Assembly: GCA_003996215.1 (NCBI GenBank)
Contig: QJPP01000031.1
Location: forward strand, 744,001-808,000
Length of the DNA stretch: 64,000 nucleotides
Direction of reading: 5' to 3'
From: Jaltomata sinuosa
Taxonomy: Eukaryota; Streptophyta; Magnoliopsida; Solanales; Solanaceae
The notes under the pieces: generated by a model
The model's input: the letters and a program-made list of their open reading frames with translations, nothing else
Database searches by the model: none
Told to the model about the DNA's origin: nothing
Shown here: positions 45,025 through 56,949 of the stretch, in pieces
Layout of the letters: each line of letters opens with the position of its first letter
How positions within the stretch are numbered: position 1 is the stretch's first letter
Translations under genes and position numbers: made by a program

Positions 45025-46058
45025 ATGCCTCCTCAATGTGCTATGCCTCCCCAAGCCACTCGGAATGTTGCTCCTCAAGTTCTGATTCTCGATGTTACGA
45101 ATGATAAGTTCAGGAATTCCATCCATTTGCTAGCCCAGACTTTGGCCACTCAGGTCAATCAGCCAGCTCCTGCCCCCGTTCATCCTCAAGGTGGGGTAGC
45201 GCTCTAAGTTCGTGACTTCATTCGTATGAACTCACCAGAGTTTTAGGGTTCAAAAGTGAGTGAGGACCCGCTAAACTTTATTGATGAAGTGAAGAAGATC
45301 TTTGAGGTTATGCAAGTGGTTGGGGTTGATTGTGTGGAGCTTGCATCCTATCAACTCAAGGATGTGTCTTATATTTGGTTCAAGCAATAGAAGGAGGCTA
45401 GGGTGAGAGATATGATCCCCACGACTTGGGATTATTTGAGAGAGCCTCTCTTGATAGGTTCTTTCCTCGTGAGTTGAGACAAGAGAAGGTGGAGGAATTT
45501 GTGAACTTGAGACAGGGTTCGATGTCGGTGCAAGAGTAGAGTTTGAAGTTCACTCAATTGTCTAGATATACTCATTCCATGGTAGCGGACCTGCATGATC
45601 AAATGAGCAAATTCATATATGGGGTTTCTGATGTGGTAAAGAAAGAGTGTAGGTCTGCTTTGTTTTTTAGTGATATGAACATTTCCCTACTCATGACCCA
45701 TGCCCATCAGATTGAGGGTGACAAGCTTAGGGAGATGGCAAGGGAGAATAAGAGGTTTAGATCCGAGGGATCAGGTTTTTGTCATCACAGGTCCGAAGGT
45801 GGACATCACTCTTCTTTCCAGAAGAAGTCATCTGCATCCATTCATTCTTCTTCTAGTATTCCTACTCAGGCTCAGAAGCCTCATTATGATCAGGGTGATA
45901 GAGAATCTTGTTCCTATTCCCAGTCTCAAGGTAGTATTGCTAAGGGATCTTCTTACCCAGCTTGTGTTAAGTGTGGGAAGACTCACCCCGGTGAGTCTCT
46001 GGCTGGTAGAGAGGATTGTTTTGAGTGTGGTTAGACTGGGCACCGTGTTAGAGATTGA
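45025..46058 (+). pseudogene. Gag of F1
   Basis: Starts MPPQCAMPPQATRN. The gag core has NFIDEVKKIFEVMQVVGVD and LKDVSYIWFKQ, then after a frameshift near 45434 a region related to FFPRELRQEKVEEF. The zinc knuckle CVKCGKTHPGE...CFECG.TGHRVRD is disrupted by a TAG (46029 region) and a TGA replacing its last cysteine (46056-46058). Other stops: TAA at 45205, TAG in EF.GSKV, TAG in FKQ.KEA and TAG at 45537-45539. The first, the frameshift, the 45537 TAG and the 46056 TGA recur in F2 and F3 (the first as TGA). Confidence 0.87.
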
Positions 46059-49000
46059 CCTTTTTCTAAGAAGGGGAAAGGAGGTGGCAGGACTCAGTCT
46101 ACCCCAGCAGCTTCAGGTTGTAGACCAGCCCCGCAGGGCGCAGATTCTAATTCTGGTGGTCAGCGCCAGAACCGTATTTATGCTATGTCCTCCCGCCAGG
46201 ATCAGGAGAGCTCTCCAGATGTGGTTATCAGTATGTTAAAAGTCTTCTCTGTAGATGTGTATGCCTTGTTGGATCCCAGTGCCTCCTTATCTTTTGTAAT
46301 CCTTTATGTGGCTTGTAAGTTTGAGGTTCATCCTAAATTTCTTTTAGAACCCTTTCATGTTTCTACTCTTGTTGGTGAGTCAGTCCTAGCCAAAAGAGTC
46401 TATCAAAATTGCCCTATCTCAGTCCTTCATAGAGTCGGTTCAGCGGATTTAGTAGAGTTGGAGATGACTGATTTTGATGTTATTCTTGGTATGGACTGGT
46501 TGTATGCATGTTATGCCTCAGTTGATTGCCGCACTCATGTGGTTAGTTTCATGTTTCCTAATGAACCTGTCCTAGAATGGCAAGGTAGTTCCTCTTCTTC
46601 AAAGGGTCGTTTCATATCTTATCTTAAGGCTAGGAAGATGATTTCTAAAGGATATGTCTACCATATAGTTTGGGTTATGGACACGGAGTCCGAGACCCCA
46701 GCTATTTAGTCTATTCCTATTGTGAACGAATTCCCAGAAGTGTTTCTCGATGATTTGCTCGAAGTCCCTTCCGCTCGGGAAAACAACTTTGGGATAAATC
46801 TTCTTCCAGATATGAATCCTATCTCTATTCCTCCCTATAGAATGGCCCCCGCAGAACTCAAGGAGTTGAAAGATCAGTTGAAGGAGTTTCTTGATAAGGG
46901 TTTCATCAGGCCCAGTATCTCTCCTTGGGGTGCCCCAGTTTTGTTTGTTCGGAAGAAAGATGGTTCTCTTAGGATGTGTATTGATTACCTCCAATTGAAC
47001 AAGGTCACAATCAAGAATAAGTATCCCATTCCTAGGACTGATGACTTGTTCGATCAGCTTCAGGGTGCTAGTTTTTTCTCTAAAATCGACCTTAGGTCCG
47101 GTTATCATCAGCTTCGAGTTCGGGAATGTGATATCCCGAGGACATCCTTCAGGACTCGGTATGGTCTTTATGAGTTAGTTGTTATGTCTTTTGGTCTAAC
47201 AAATGTTCTTGCAGCTTTTATGGATTTGATGAACCGTGTGTTCAAATAGTATTTGGATATGTTTGTGAATTTTTTCATTAATGATATCCTCATCTACTCT
47301 CTGAGTGAGGAGGAGCATGCGGATCACTTGAGGGTTGTGTTGCAAACTCTCAAGGATAAGCAGTTGTTTGCTAAGTTCAGCAAGTGTGACTTCTGGATGT
47401 AGTCTGTTACTTTTCTGGGTCATGTTGTGACTAAAGATGGTATTCGGGTTGATTCTCAAAAGATAGAGGAAGTAAAGAACTGGCCTAGACCTACTTCTCC
47501 GTTGGATATTAGGAGCTTTTTGGGTTTGGCTGGTTACTACAGGAGGTTTGTGGAAGGTTTTTCTTCCATTGCTTCCCCTTTGACCCGATTGACTCAGAAG
47601 AAGGTGAAATTTCAGTGGTCCGACTTTTGTGAGAAGAACTTTCAAGAATTGAAGACTAGATTGACCACCGCTCCAGTGTTAGCTCTACCCGAGGGCTTAG
47701 ATGATTTTGTTGTGTATTGTGATGCTTCTCAGATTGGTTTGGGTTATTTTTTGATATAGCATGGTAAGGTGATTGCCTATACTTCTAGACAGCTTAAGAC
47801 TCATGAGAAGAACTATCCTACTCATGATCTTGAGTTAGCGGCCGTGGTCTTTGCTTTGAAGATTTGGAGACATTACTTGTATGGTGTGCATGTGGATGTA
47901 TTCACTGATCATAAGAGTCTTCATTATGTGTTCACTCAAAAAGAGTTGAATTTGCGATAAAGGAGGTGGCTTGATCTCCTTAAGGATTATTATATGAGTG
48001 TGCTTTACCATCCAGGTAAGGCCAATGTTGTGGCGGATGCTTTGAGTAGGTTGTCCATGGGAAGTGTGGCTTCTATTAAAGATGGAAAGAAGGAGTTGGT
48101 TGAAGAAGTTCATAGGCTTGCTCAGTTGGGAGTTCGCCTTATGGACTCGACCAAAGGTGGTGTGATTGTGACTAATGGTGCTGAATCATCCTTGGCGGCT
48201 GAGGTGAAAGCCAAGCAAGACAATGATCCCGTTTTACTTCAGCTTAAGGGTGCAGTTTGACAGCAAAGGGTGAAGGTTTTCTCCCAAGGGGGAGATGGTG
48301 TGATTCGTTATCAGGGTCGCTTATGTGTGCCAGATGTTGATGGGTTGAGATAGCAGATTTTGTCTGAGGCCCACAGTTCTAGTTACTTCATACATCCGAG
48401 TGCTACATAGATGTACTGTGATCTATGGAAAGTCTTTTGGTGGAATGGTATGAAGAAGGACATAGCCGGGTTTGTGGCTAAGTGTCCCAACTGTCAACGG
48501 GTAAAGGTGGAACATCAAAGGCCAGGTGGTATGCTTCAAGATATTTACCTTCCCACTTGGAAATGGGAAGCAATCAATATGGACTTTATCATGGGTTTGC
48601 CTCGTACTCGAAGGCAGCATGATTCCATTTGGGTAATCGTTGACCGGATGACCAAGTCATCCCATTTCTTTGTTGTTAAGACTACGGGTACAGCAGATGA
48701 TTATGCCAGACTCTACATTCGGGAGATAGTCCGATTGCATGGTGTTCCTTTGTCTATCATTTCTGATAGGGGTCCTCAGTTTACATCACAGTTTTGGAAG
48801 TCATTTTAGAAAGGTCTTGGTACCAAGGTAAAGCTTAGCACAGCTTTTCATCCTCAGATAGATGGCCAGGCAGAGCATAGTATTCAGACTTTGGAGGATA
48901 TGTTAGAGCTTGTGTGATTGATTTCAAAGGTAATTGGGATGATTACTTACCACTTATTGAGTTTGCCTACAACAACAGCTTTCACTCTAGCATCCAAATG

Positions 49001-49777
49001 GCTCTATATGAGGAACTTTATGGCCGAAGGTATACATCTCATATTGGTTGGTTCGAGGTTGGTGAGGCAGCCTTGATTGGTCTAGATTCTGTGCATGAGA
49101 CCATGGAGAAAGTTCAGCTTATTCAGGAGAGGTTGAAGATCGTTCAGAGTCGAAAAAAATCTTATGCGGATGTGAGGAGAAGGGAGTTGGAATTTAAAGT
49201 TGATGATTGGGTTTTCCTTAAGGTGTCACCCATGAAGGGTGTGATGAGGTTTGGCAAGAAAGGAAAGCTTAGTCCTTTTTTTGTAGGTCCTTATCGGATT
49301 TCGAGGAGAGTTAGTAGTGTTGCATATGAGATAGAGTTGCCAACGGAGTTGGAAGCGGTTCATCCAGTTTTCCATGTTTCCTTGTTGAAGAAGTGTGTTG
49401 GTGATACGACATTGATTGTCCCTTTGGAAGATATGGGTGTGAAGGATAGTCTCACTTATGAGGAGGTCCCCGTGGAGAGCCTTGATCATCAGATTCGGAG
49501 GTTGAGGAACAAAGAAGTCGCTTCGGTGAAAGTCATTTGGAGGAATCAGCTTGTTGAGGGTGCTACTTGGGAAGTGAAAGAGCCCATGAAGGCCAAATAT
49601 CCTCATCTCTTTCCTTTCGACTCGGTTCCAGCTTTAGGTACTAGTTTCCTCCTTAGTATGCACCTCCGATTCTATTCCACTGGTTCCTCTCATGATCCTC
49701 GCATGCATACATGTTTTATGAAGTTAGTTTATCGTCTTTTCAAGTTAGGAAATTCAGTTCTCATGATTACCCCTTGA
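46059..49777 (+). pseudogene. Pol of F1: protease, RT, RNase H, integrase, chromodomain-like tail
   Basis: Protease 46185-46709: YALLDPSASLSF (the Gly of DPGAS is Ser) and FDVILGMDWLYACYASVDC. RT 46722-47400: FIRPSISPWGAPVLFVRKKDGS and an active site FINDILIYS at 47274-47300, the first catalytic Asp being Asn. RNase H 47590-48060 ends YHPGKANVVADALSRLS. Integrase 48411-49000: KCPNCQRVK, INMDFIMGLPRT, ISDRGPQFTSQFW and GQAEHSIQTLEDM; a one-base deletion follows at about 48905. The tail has KVSPMKGVMRFGKKGKLSP, HPVFHVSLLKKCV and IRRLRNKEVASVKVIWRNQ. The normal stop (TGA in F2 and F3) is TTA here (about 49634), so the last frame runs on to 49777. Other stops: 47248, 47400, 47757, 47958, 48351, 48806. 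Confidence 0.93.
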
Positions 49778-49857
49778 TTTCTATGTTTTGATGTTTGGTT
49801 GGACTATTTTCTCCTCAGTTTTTCTTGTTTAGTCTTCATTCAAGGATGAATGATCCC

Positions 49858-49870
49858 AAGGGGGAGATAT
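49858..49870 (+). promoter_or_regulatory. Polypurine tract between F1 and LTR2
   Basis: AAGGGGGAGATAT directly precedes TGTAACACCCC, the LTR start. It is the usual PPT of this chromovirus type and is identical in F2. Confidence 0.85.
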
Positions 49871-51895
49871 TGTAACACCCCAGAAACGTATCCAGCTTTT
49901 AAACTCAGACTTGTAGAAAATTTTGGACTTCCAGGAACCACGGGTCAAGTCCACGAATCGTGGAAGGTTCTACGAGTCGTGGAAGTGACTCATGATTTAA
50001 GGCCTGCAGACCATCCTCAGGTCTGAGAACCACGAGTCAGTTTCACGACTCGTGAACATTTCTATGAGACGTGGAACCATGTGGAACTCAGATAGAAAGT
50101 GGTCAGGTTCCCTGAGTTCCATGACTCAGTCCTATGACTCATGGAATCTTCAACCAGTCATCCTGTGGGACCGTAGAAAATATCCAGCAGCTTGGAATTT
50201 TAGCTCAAGAACCACGACTCCATTCCACGAGTCGTGACTGGTTCTACAATTTGTGGGAGGGACCCGTGGAACCTGAAGCCAGGTTTTTAAGTCAGTTTTT
50301 CTAAGTTAAATCCCTGGGATATTTTAGTCATTTCCCACCCTTTTAACTCCTAAGTGAGGTCGTTTTGACTACTTCAAGAAGGGTTTTCACCCTTATTACC
50401 CTAAGTTCCTCCTAAACTATTCAATCACCTCCCAAAAGAAGAAAAGTTCTTCCTTAAGCTTCAAGTCTCCAAGCCCCAAGTCAAGTCTCCTAAATCTTTT
50501 CCATTGAAGTGGGTAATCTTCCACCAAGGTATGTGGGTCTTAAACAATGGGTTCCTTTCACCTTGTTTCCAAAATTCTGAATTTTTCTGTTGAATTATGA
50601 GCTTATGAAATTAGGGTTTTGATCTAACATTTAGGGAAAGTTTATGAAATCAGCTTTTATGTTTAAATTCATGGTTTTCTATTGATTACTAATGATTTGA
50701 TTATGATTCTCTTATTGGTTTTAAAGACCCAAGCATGAAAGTTGATTTTTAGCATGAATCCATGAATTTGCATGTTTTCAAGAGAAATATGGCATGATTA
50801 GATACATGGCCTTTATGTTTTTATGAAAATGTATGCCTAATTCTTCAAGCATGAATTTAGAAAGGAGAGCATGTTTTGAATTATGGCTAAGCTAAGCCTT
50901 CAGATTTATGAATTTGAATTGCATGGCATCAGATATGGCTTATTGCTTTTCGAATAGTTTTGACATTAGATATGTCATCAGTATGAACAGTTTTGGCATC
51001 AGATATGCCCAGTATTATATGAGCTATATGTACGTTTTGGGAGTAGTACTAGCACCAAGTTGGACAGGGTGAGAATACCCAAAAAGGTCCCAGAATTACG
51101 TGCCCCCATAGGTTTTAAGTCCCCTATGTTAGGTATCAGTATTTAGTGATCACGCAACAGTAATGCCTTTATACCCTGGCAAGGTATATTGGGTCCTCTC
51201 GATGGGGCAGATACATCAAATTCCATGTAGCTCACATGATCTATGTCGATTACAGAACCTCCCACAGAAAACAGTTTATGCTTTTAAAACTTGCATTTGA
51301 CTATTATTCAGATTTCAGACTTATTACTTATGATTATGTTTCAGCTTATAGAATGTATTAGAGTCATTGCACTCTCTTTATCTTTAAAAGCATGATTTCA
51401 GTTATTTAAGTATACTTAGCATGTTTTCATCATTTTCATGCATTGCTCACATACTTAGTACATTCCATAGTACTAACACATATTGCATTGCATCCTTTGA
51501 TGATGCAGATTTAGGTGTCCCTTCACAGATACGTGGCTAGAGTTCCCGGCAACTCACGATCAGCTTTGGTGAGCCCTCATTGTTCGAGGACCAGACTTTA
51601 TTCTAGTTTTTCTATGCTTCTTTTCCTTCCAGATTGTTGTTGAGATAGTTGGGGTATTGTCCCATCAACTCCTTATGCTAGTTGTAGAGGATTTTTAGAC
51701 ATAGTGTTATTGGGTTATGTTGGATGATTGTATCTCTTGATTCAACTTTCTATTTATGATATTCTGAGTCTTTATCTATGATTGCCTCCGCTTATATTTT
51801 GTTATGCTTGAGAATGATATGTCCAAGGGTTAGCTTGGGACCCTTGTGATTCCAAGTCCTGTGTTATGTCTAGGGGTTAACCTCGAGGCGTGACA
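49871..51895 (+). repeat. LTR2 of the F array (shared by F1 and F2)
   Basis: TGTAACACCC at 49871 to GTGACA at 51895, 2025 bp, TG...CA ends. The first 400 bp hold repeated ACGACTCGTG/CACGAGTCGTGG words, including the near-perfect palindrome TTCACGACTCGTGAA (50042-50056). It serves as 3' LTR of F1 and 5' LTR of F2, as expected after LTR-LTR unequal exchange. Confidence 0.92.
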
Positions 51896-51899
51896 AACT

Positions 51900-51912
51900 T
51901 GGTATCAGAGTC
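51900..51912 (+). promoter_or_regulatory. Primer binding site of F2 (initiator tRNA-Met)
   Basis: TGGTATCAGAGTC, four bases after the LTR end, identical to F1. Confidence 0.85.
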
Positions 51913-52104
51913 TTAGGTTCAAGTGTCCTAGGATGTCTGAAAGCCATATTGAGTAGAGTCTGTTTCATGTGTGTGAAGAGCGCCACACATATGAAGGGGA
52001 AACTATGAGTTGTCTTAGGAAAACTTCACTTCTTTCATGATCACGTCGTGCGATAGAGCTTAACTTTAACGTCCCTCTAATCCTTATCTTATGCATTTCA
52101 GACT

Positions 52105-53138
52105 ATGCCTCCTCAATGTGCTATGCCTCCCCAAGCCACTCGGAATGCTGCTCCTCAAGTTCTGATTCTTGATGTTACGAATGATAAGTTCAGGAATTCC
52201 ATCCATTTGCTAGCCCAGACTTTGGCCACTCAGGTCAATCAGCCAGCTCCTGCCCCCGTTCATCCTCAAGGTGGGGTAGTGCTCTGAGTTCGTGACTTCA
52301 TTCGTATGAACTCACCAGAGTTTTGGGGTTCAAAAGTGAGTGAGGACCCGCTCAACTTTATTGATGAAGTGAAGAAGATCTTTGAGGTTATGCAAGTGGT
52401 TGGGGTTGATTGTGTGGAGCTTGCATCCTATCAACTCAAGGATGTGGCTTATATTTGGTTCAAGCAATGGAAGGAGGCTAGGGTGAGAGATATGATCCCC
52501 ACGACTTGGGATTGTTTGAGAGAGCCTCTCTTGATAGGTTCTTTCCCCGTGAGTTGAGACAAGAGAAGGTGGAGGAATTTGTGAACTTGATACAGGGTTC
52601 GATGTCGGTGCAAGAGTAGAGTTTGAAGTTCACTCAGTTGTCTAGATATACTCATTCCATGGTAGCGGACCTGCATGATCAAATGAGCAAATTCATATAT
52701 AGGGTTTCTGATGTGGTGAAGAAAGAGTGTAGGTCTGCTTTGTTTTTTAGTGATATGAACATTTCCCTACTCATGACCCATGCCCATCAGATTGAGGGTG
52801 ACAAGCTTAGGGAGATGGCAAGGGAGAATAAGAGGTTTAGATCCGAGGGATCAGGTTTTGGTCATCACAGGTCCGAAGGTGGACATCACTCTTCTTTCCA
52901 GAAGAAGTCATCTGCATCCATTCATTCTTCTTCTAGTGTTCCTACTCAGGCTCAGAAGCCTCATTATGATCAGGGTGATAGAGAATCTTGTTCCTATTCC
53001 CAGTCTCAAGGTAGTATTGCTAAGGGATCTTCTTACCCAGCTTGTGTTATGTGTGGGAAGACTCACCCCGGTGAGTCTCTAGCTGGTAGAGAGGATTGTT
53101 CTGAGTGTGGTTAGACTGGGCACCGTGTTAGAGATTGA
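52105..53138 (+). pseudogene. Gag of F2
   Basis: Same layout as F1 but slightly less decayed. The stretch 52306-52557 is open (NSPEFWGSKVSEDPLNFIDE, YIWFKQWKEARVRD), showing that the two TAG codons of F1 there arose from TGG. Shared lesions with F1: stop at 52285 (TGA here), frameshift near 52515, TAG 52617-52619, TAG in the zinc knuckle and TGA 53136-53138. The knuckle also reads CVMCGKTHPGE. Confidence 0.87.
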
Positions 53139-56100
53139 CCTTTTTCTAAGAAGGGGCAAGGAGGTTGCAGGACTCAGTCTACCCCAGCAGCTTCAGGTGG
53201 TAGACCAACCCTGCAGGGCTCAGCTTCTAATTCTGGTGGTCAGCGCCAGAAATGTCTTTATGCTATGTCCTCCCGCCAGGATTAGGAGAGCTCTCAAGAT
53301 GTGGTTATCAGTATGTTAAAAGTCTTCTCTGTTGATGTGTATGCCTTGTTGGATCCCGGTGCCTCCTTATCTTTTGTAATCCCTTATGTGGCTTATAAGT
53401 TTGAGGTTCGTCATAAATTGCTTTTAGAACCCTTTCATGTTTCTACTCCAGTTGGTGAGTCAGTCTTAGACAAAAGAGTCTATCGAAATTTCCCTATCTC
53501 AGTCCTTCATAGAGTCGGTTCAGCGGATTTAGTAGAGTTGGAGATGACTGATTTTGATTTTATTCTTGGTATGGACTGGTTGTATGCATGTTATGCCTCA
53601 GTTGATTGCCGCACTTATGTGGTTAGTTTCAAGTTTCCTAATGAACCTATCCTAGAATGGCAAGGTAGTTCCTCTTCTTCAAAGGGTCATTTCATATCTT
53701 ATCCTAAGGCTAGGAAGATGATTTCTAATGGATATGTCTACCATATAGTTTGGGTTATGGACAAGGAGTCTGAGACCCCGACTATTTAGTCTATTCCTAT
53801 TATGAATGAATTCTTAGAAGTGTTTCTCGATGATTTGCCCGAAGTTCCTCCCGCTCGGGAAATAAACTTTTGGATCGATATTCTTCCAGATACGAATCCT
53901 ATCTCTATTCCTCCCTATAGAATGTTCCCCGCAGAACTTAAGGAGTTAAAATATCAGTTGAAGGACTTGCTTGATAAGGGTTTCATCAGGCCCAGTATCT
54001 CTCCTTGGGGTGCCCAGTTTTGTTTGTTCGGAAGAAAGATTGTTCGCTTAGGATGTGTATTGATCACCGCCAATTGAACAAGGTCATAATCTAGAATAAG
54101 TATCCCATTCCTAGGATTGATGACTTGTTCGATCAGCTTCAGGGTGCTAGTTTCTTCTCTAAAATCGACCGTAGGTCCGGTTATCATCAACTTCGAGTTT
54201 GGGAATGTGATATCCCAAAGACAGCCTTCAGGACTCGGTATGGTCATTATGAGTTTGTGGTTATGTCTTTTGGTCTAACAAATATTCTTGCAACTTTTAT
54301 GGATTTGATGAACCGTGTGTTCAAATAGTATTTGGATATGTTTGTGAATTTTTTCATTAATGATATCCTCATCTACTCTCTGAGTGAGGAGGAGCATACG
54401 GATCACTTGAGGGTTGTGTTGTAAACTCTCAAGGATAGGCAGTTGCTTTCTAAGTACAGCACGTGTGAGTTTTGGATGCAGTCTGTTACTTTTCTGGGTC
54501 ATGTTGTGACTAAAGATTGTATTCGGGTTGATTCTCAAAAGATAGAGGAAGTAAAGAACTGGCCTAGACCTACTTCTCCGTCTGATATTAGGAGCTTTTT
54601 GGATTTGGCTGGTTACTATAGGAGGTTTGTGGAACGTTTTTCTTCCATTGCTTTCCCTTTGACCCGATTGACTCAGAAGAAGGTGAAATTTCAGTGGTCC
54701 GACTTGTGTGAGAAGAACTTTCAAGAATTGAAGTCTAGATTGACCACTGCTCCAGTGTTAGCTCTACCCGAGGGCTTAGATGATTTTGTTGTGTATTGTG
54801 ATACTTCTCGGATTGGTTTGGGTTGTGTTTTGATGCAGCGTGGTAAGGTGATTGCCTATGCTTCTAGACAGCTTAAGACTCATGAGAAGAACAATCCTAC
54901 TCATGATCTTGAGTTAGCAGTCGTGGTCTTTGCTTTGAAGATTTAGAGACATTACTTGTATGGTGTACATGTGGATGTATTCACCGATCATAAGAGTCTT
55001 TAATATGTGTTCACTCAAAAAGAGTTGAATTTGCGATAAAGGAGGTGGCTTGATCTCCCTAAGGATTATGATATGAGTGTGCTTTACCATCCGGGTAAGG
55101 CCAATGTTGTGGCGGATGCTTTGAGTAGGTTGTCCATGGGAAGTGTGGCTTCTATTAAAGATGGAAAGAAGGAGTTGGTTAAAGAAGTTCATAGGCTTGC
55201 TCAGTTGGGAGTTTGCATTATGGACTCGACCGAAGGTGGTGTGATTCTGACTAATGGTGTCGAATCATCCTTGGTGGCTGAGGTGAAATCCAAGAAAGAC
55301 CAAGATCCCGTTCTACTTCAGCTTAAGGGTGCAGTTTGACAGCAAAGGGTGGAGGTTTTCTCCCAAGGGAGAGATGGTGTGCTTAGTTATCATGGTCGCT
55401 TATGCGTGCCAGATGTTGATGGGTTGAGATAGAAGATTTTGTCCGAGGCCCACAGTTCTAGATACTTCATTCATCCAAGTGCTACGAAGATGTACTGTGA
55501 TCTATGGAAAGTCTTTTGGTAGAATGGTATGAAGAAGGACATAGCCGGGTTTGTGGCTAAGTGTCCCAACTGTCAACGGGTAAAGGTGGAACATCTAAGG
55601 CCAGGTGGTATGCTTCAAGACATTTACCTTCCCACTTGGAAATGGGAAGCAATCAATATGGACTTTATCACGGGTTTGCCTCGTACTCGAAGGCAGCATG
55701 ATTCCATTTGGGTAATCGTTGACCGGATGACCAATTCATCCCATTTCTTGGTTGTTAAGACTACGGGTACAGCAGATGATTATGCCAGACTCTACATTCA
55801 GGATATAGTCCGATTGCATGGTATTCCTTTGTCTATCATTTCTGATAGGGGTCCTCAGTTTACATCTCAGTTTTGGAAGTCATTATAAAAAAGTCTTGGT
55901 ACCAAGGTAAAGCTTAGCACAACTTTTCATCCTCAGATAGATGGCCAGGCAGAGCGTACTATTCAAACTTTGGAGGATATGTTAGAGATTGTGTGATCGA
56001 TTTCAAAGGTAATTGGCATGATCACTTACCTCTTATCGAGTTTGCCTACAATAACAGCTTTCCTTCTAGCATCCAAATGGCTCTATATGAGGCACTTTAT

Positions 56101-56715
56101 GGCCGAAGGTATAGATCTCCTATTGGTTGGTTCAAGGTTGGTGAGGCAGCCTTGATTGGTCAAGATTCTGTGCATGAGACCATTGAGAAAGTTCAGCTTA
56201 TTCAGGAGAGGTTTAAGACCGCTCAGAGTCGACAAAAATCTTATGCGGATGTGAGGAGAAGGGAGTTGGAATTTAAAGTTGATGATTGGGTTTTCCTTAA
56301 GGTGTCACCCATGAAGGGTGTAATGAGGTTTGGCAAGAAAGGAACGCTTAGTCCTTGTTTTGTAGGTCCTTATTGGATTTCGAGGAGAGTTAGTAGTGTT
56401 GCTTATGAGTTGGAGTTGCCAATGGAGTTTGAAGCGGTTCATCCAGTTTTCCATGTTTCCTTGTTGAAGAAGTGTGTGGGTGATACGACATTGATTGTCC
56501 CTTTGGAAGATATGGGTGTGAAGGATAGTGTCACTTATGAGGAGGTCCCCGTGGAGATCCTTGATCATCAGATTCGTAGGTTGAGGAACAAAGAAGTCAC
56601 TTTAATGAAAGTCCTTTAGAGGAATCAGCTTGTTGATGGTGCAACTTGGGAAGTGAAAGAGGCCATGAAGGACAAATATCCTTATCTCTTTCCTTCCGAC
56701 TCGGTTCCATCTTGA
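53139..56715 (+). pseudogene. Pol of F2
   Basis: Protease retains LLDPGASLSFVIPYVA and FDFILGMDWLYACY. The RT has a one-base deletion near 54015 (SPWGAQFCLFGRK) that is unique to this unit, and the altered active site FINDILIYS (54353-54379). RNase H region 54443-54946, then a TAG where F1 has TGG (FALKI.RHY). Integrase 55529-55888 with AKCPNCQRVKVEH, INMDFITGLPRT, ISDRGPQFTSQF and GQAERTIQTLEDM. The shared deletion follows near 55985. The tail ends at the TGA 56713-56715, with an extra TAG after KEVTLMKVL (56617). Stops shared with F1: 54327, 55037 and 55430. Confidence 0.93.
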
Positions 56716-56937
56716 GGTACTAGTTTCCTCTTTAGTATGCACCTACGATTCTATTCCACTGGCTCCTCTCATGATCTTCGCATGCATACATATTTTATGA
56801 AGTTAGTTTATCGTGTTTTCAAGTTAGGAAATTCAGTTCTCATGATTACCCCTTGATTTCTATGTTTTGATGTTTGGTTGGACAATTTTCTCCTCAGTTT
56901 TTCTTGTTTAGTCTTCATGCGAGGATGAATGATCCCA

Positions 56938-56949
56938 AGGGGGAGATAT
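56938..56949 (+). promoter_or_regulatory. Polypurine tract between F2 and LTR3
   Basis: AAGGGGGAGATAT precedes TGTAACACCCC at 56950, as in F1. Confidence 0.85.

Noticed and set aside
47196..47645. 149-codon minus-strand open frame, recurring in F2 (54275-54724) and F3 (61358-61807)
   Set aside because: It is the antisense of RT and recurs only because the units are copies. It has no recognisable domain of its own.
49930..50280. Repeated CACGAGTCGTGG palindromes as a CRISPR array or protein-coding repeat
   Set aside because: Spacing and sequence are irregular, there are no unique uniform spacers, and the context is a plant LTR.
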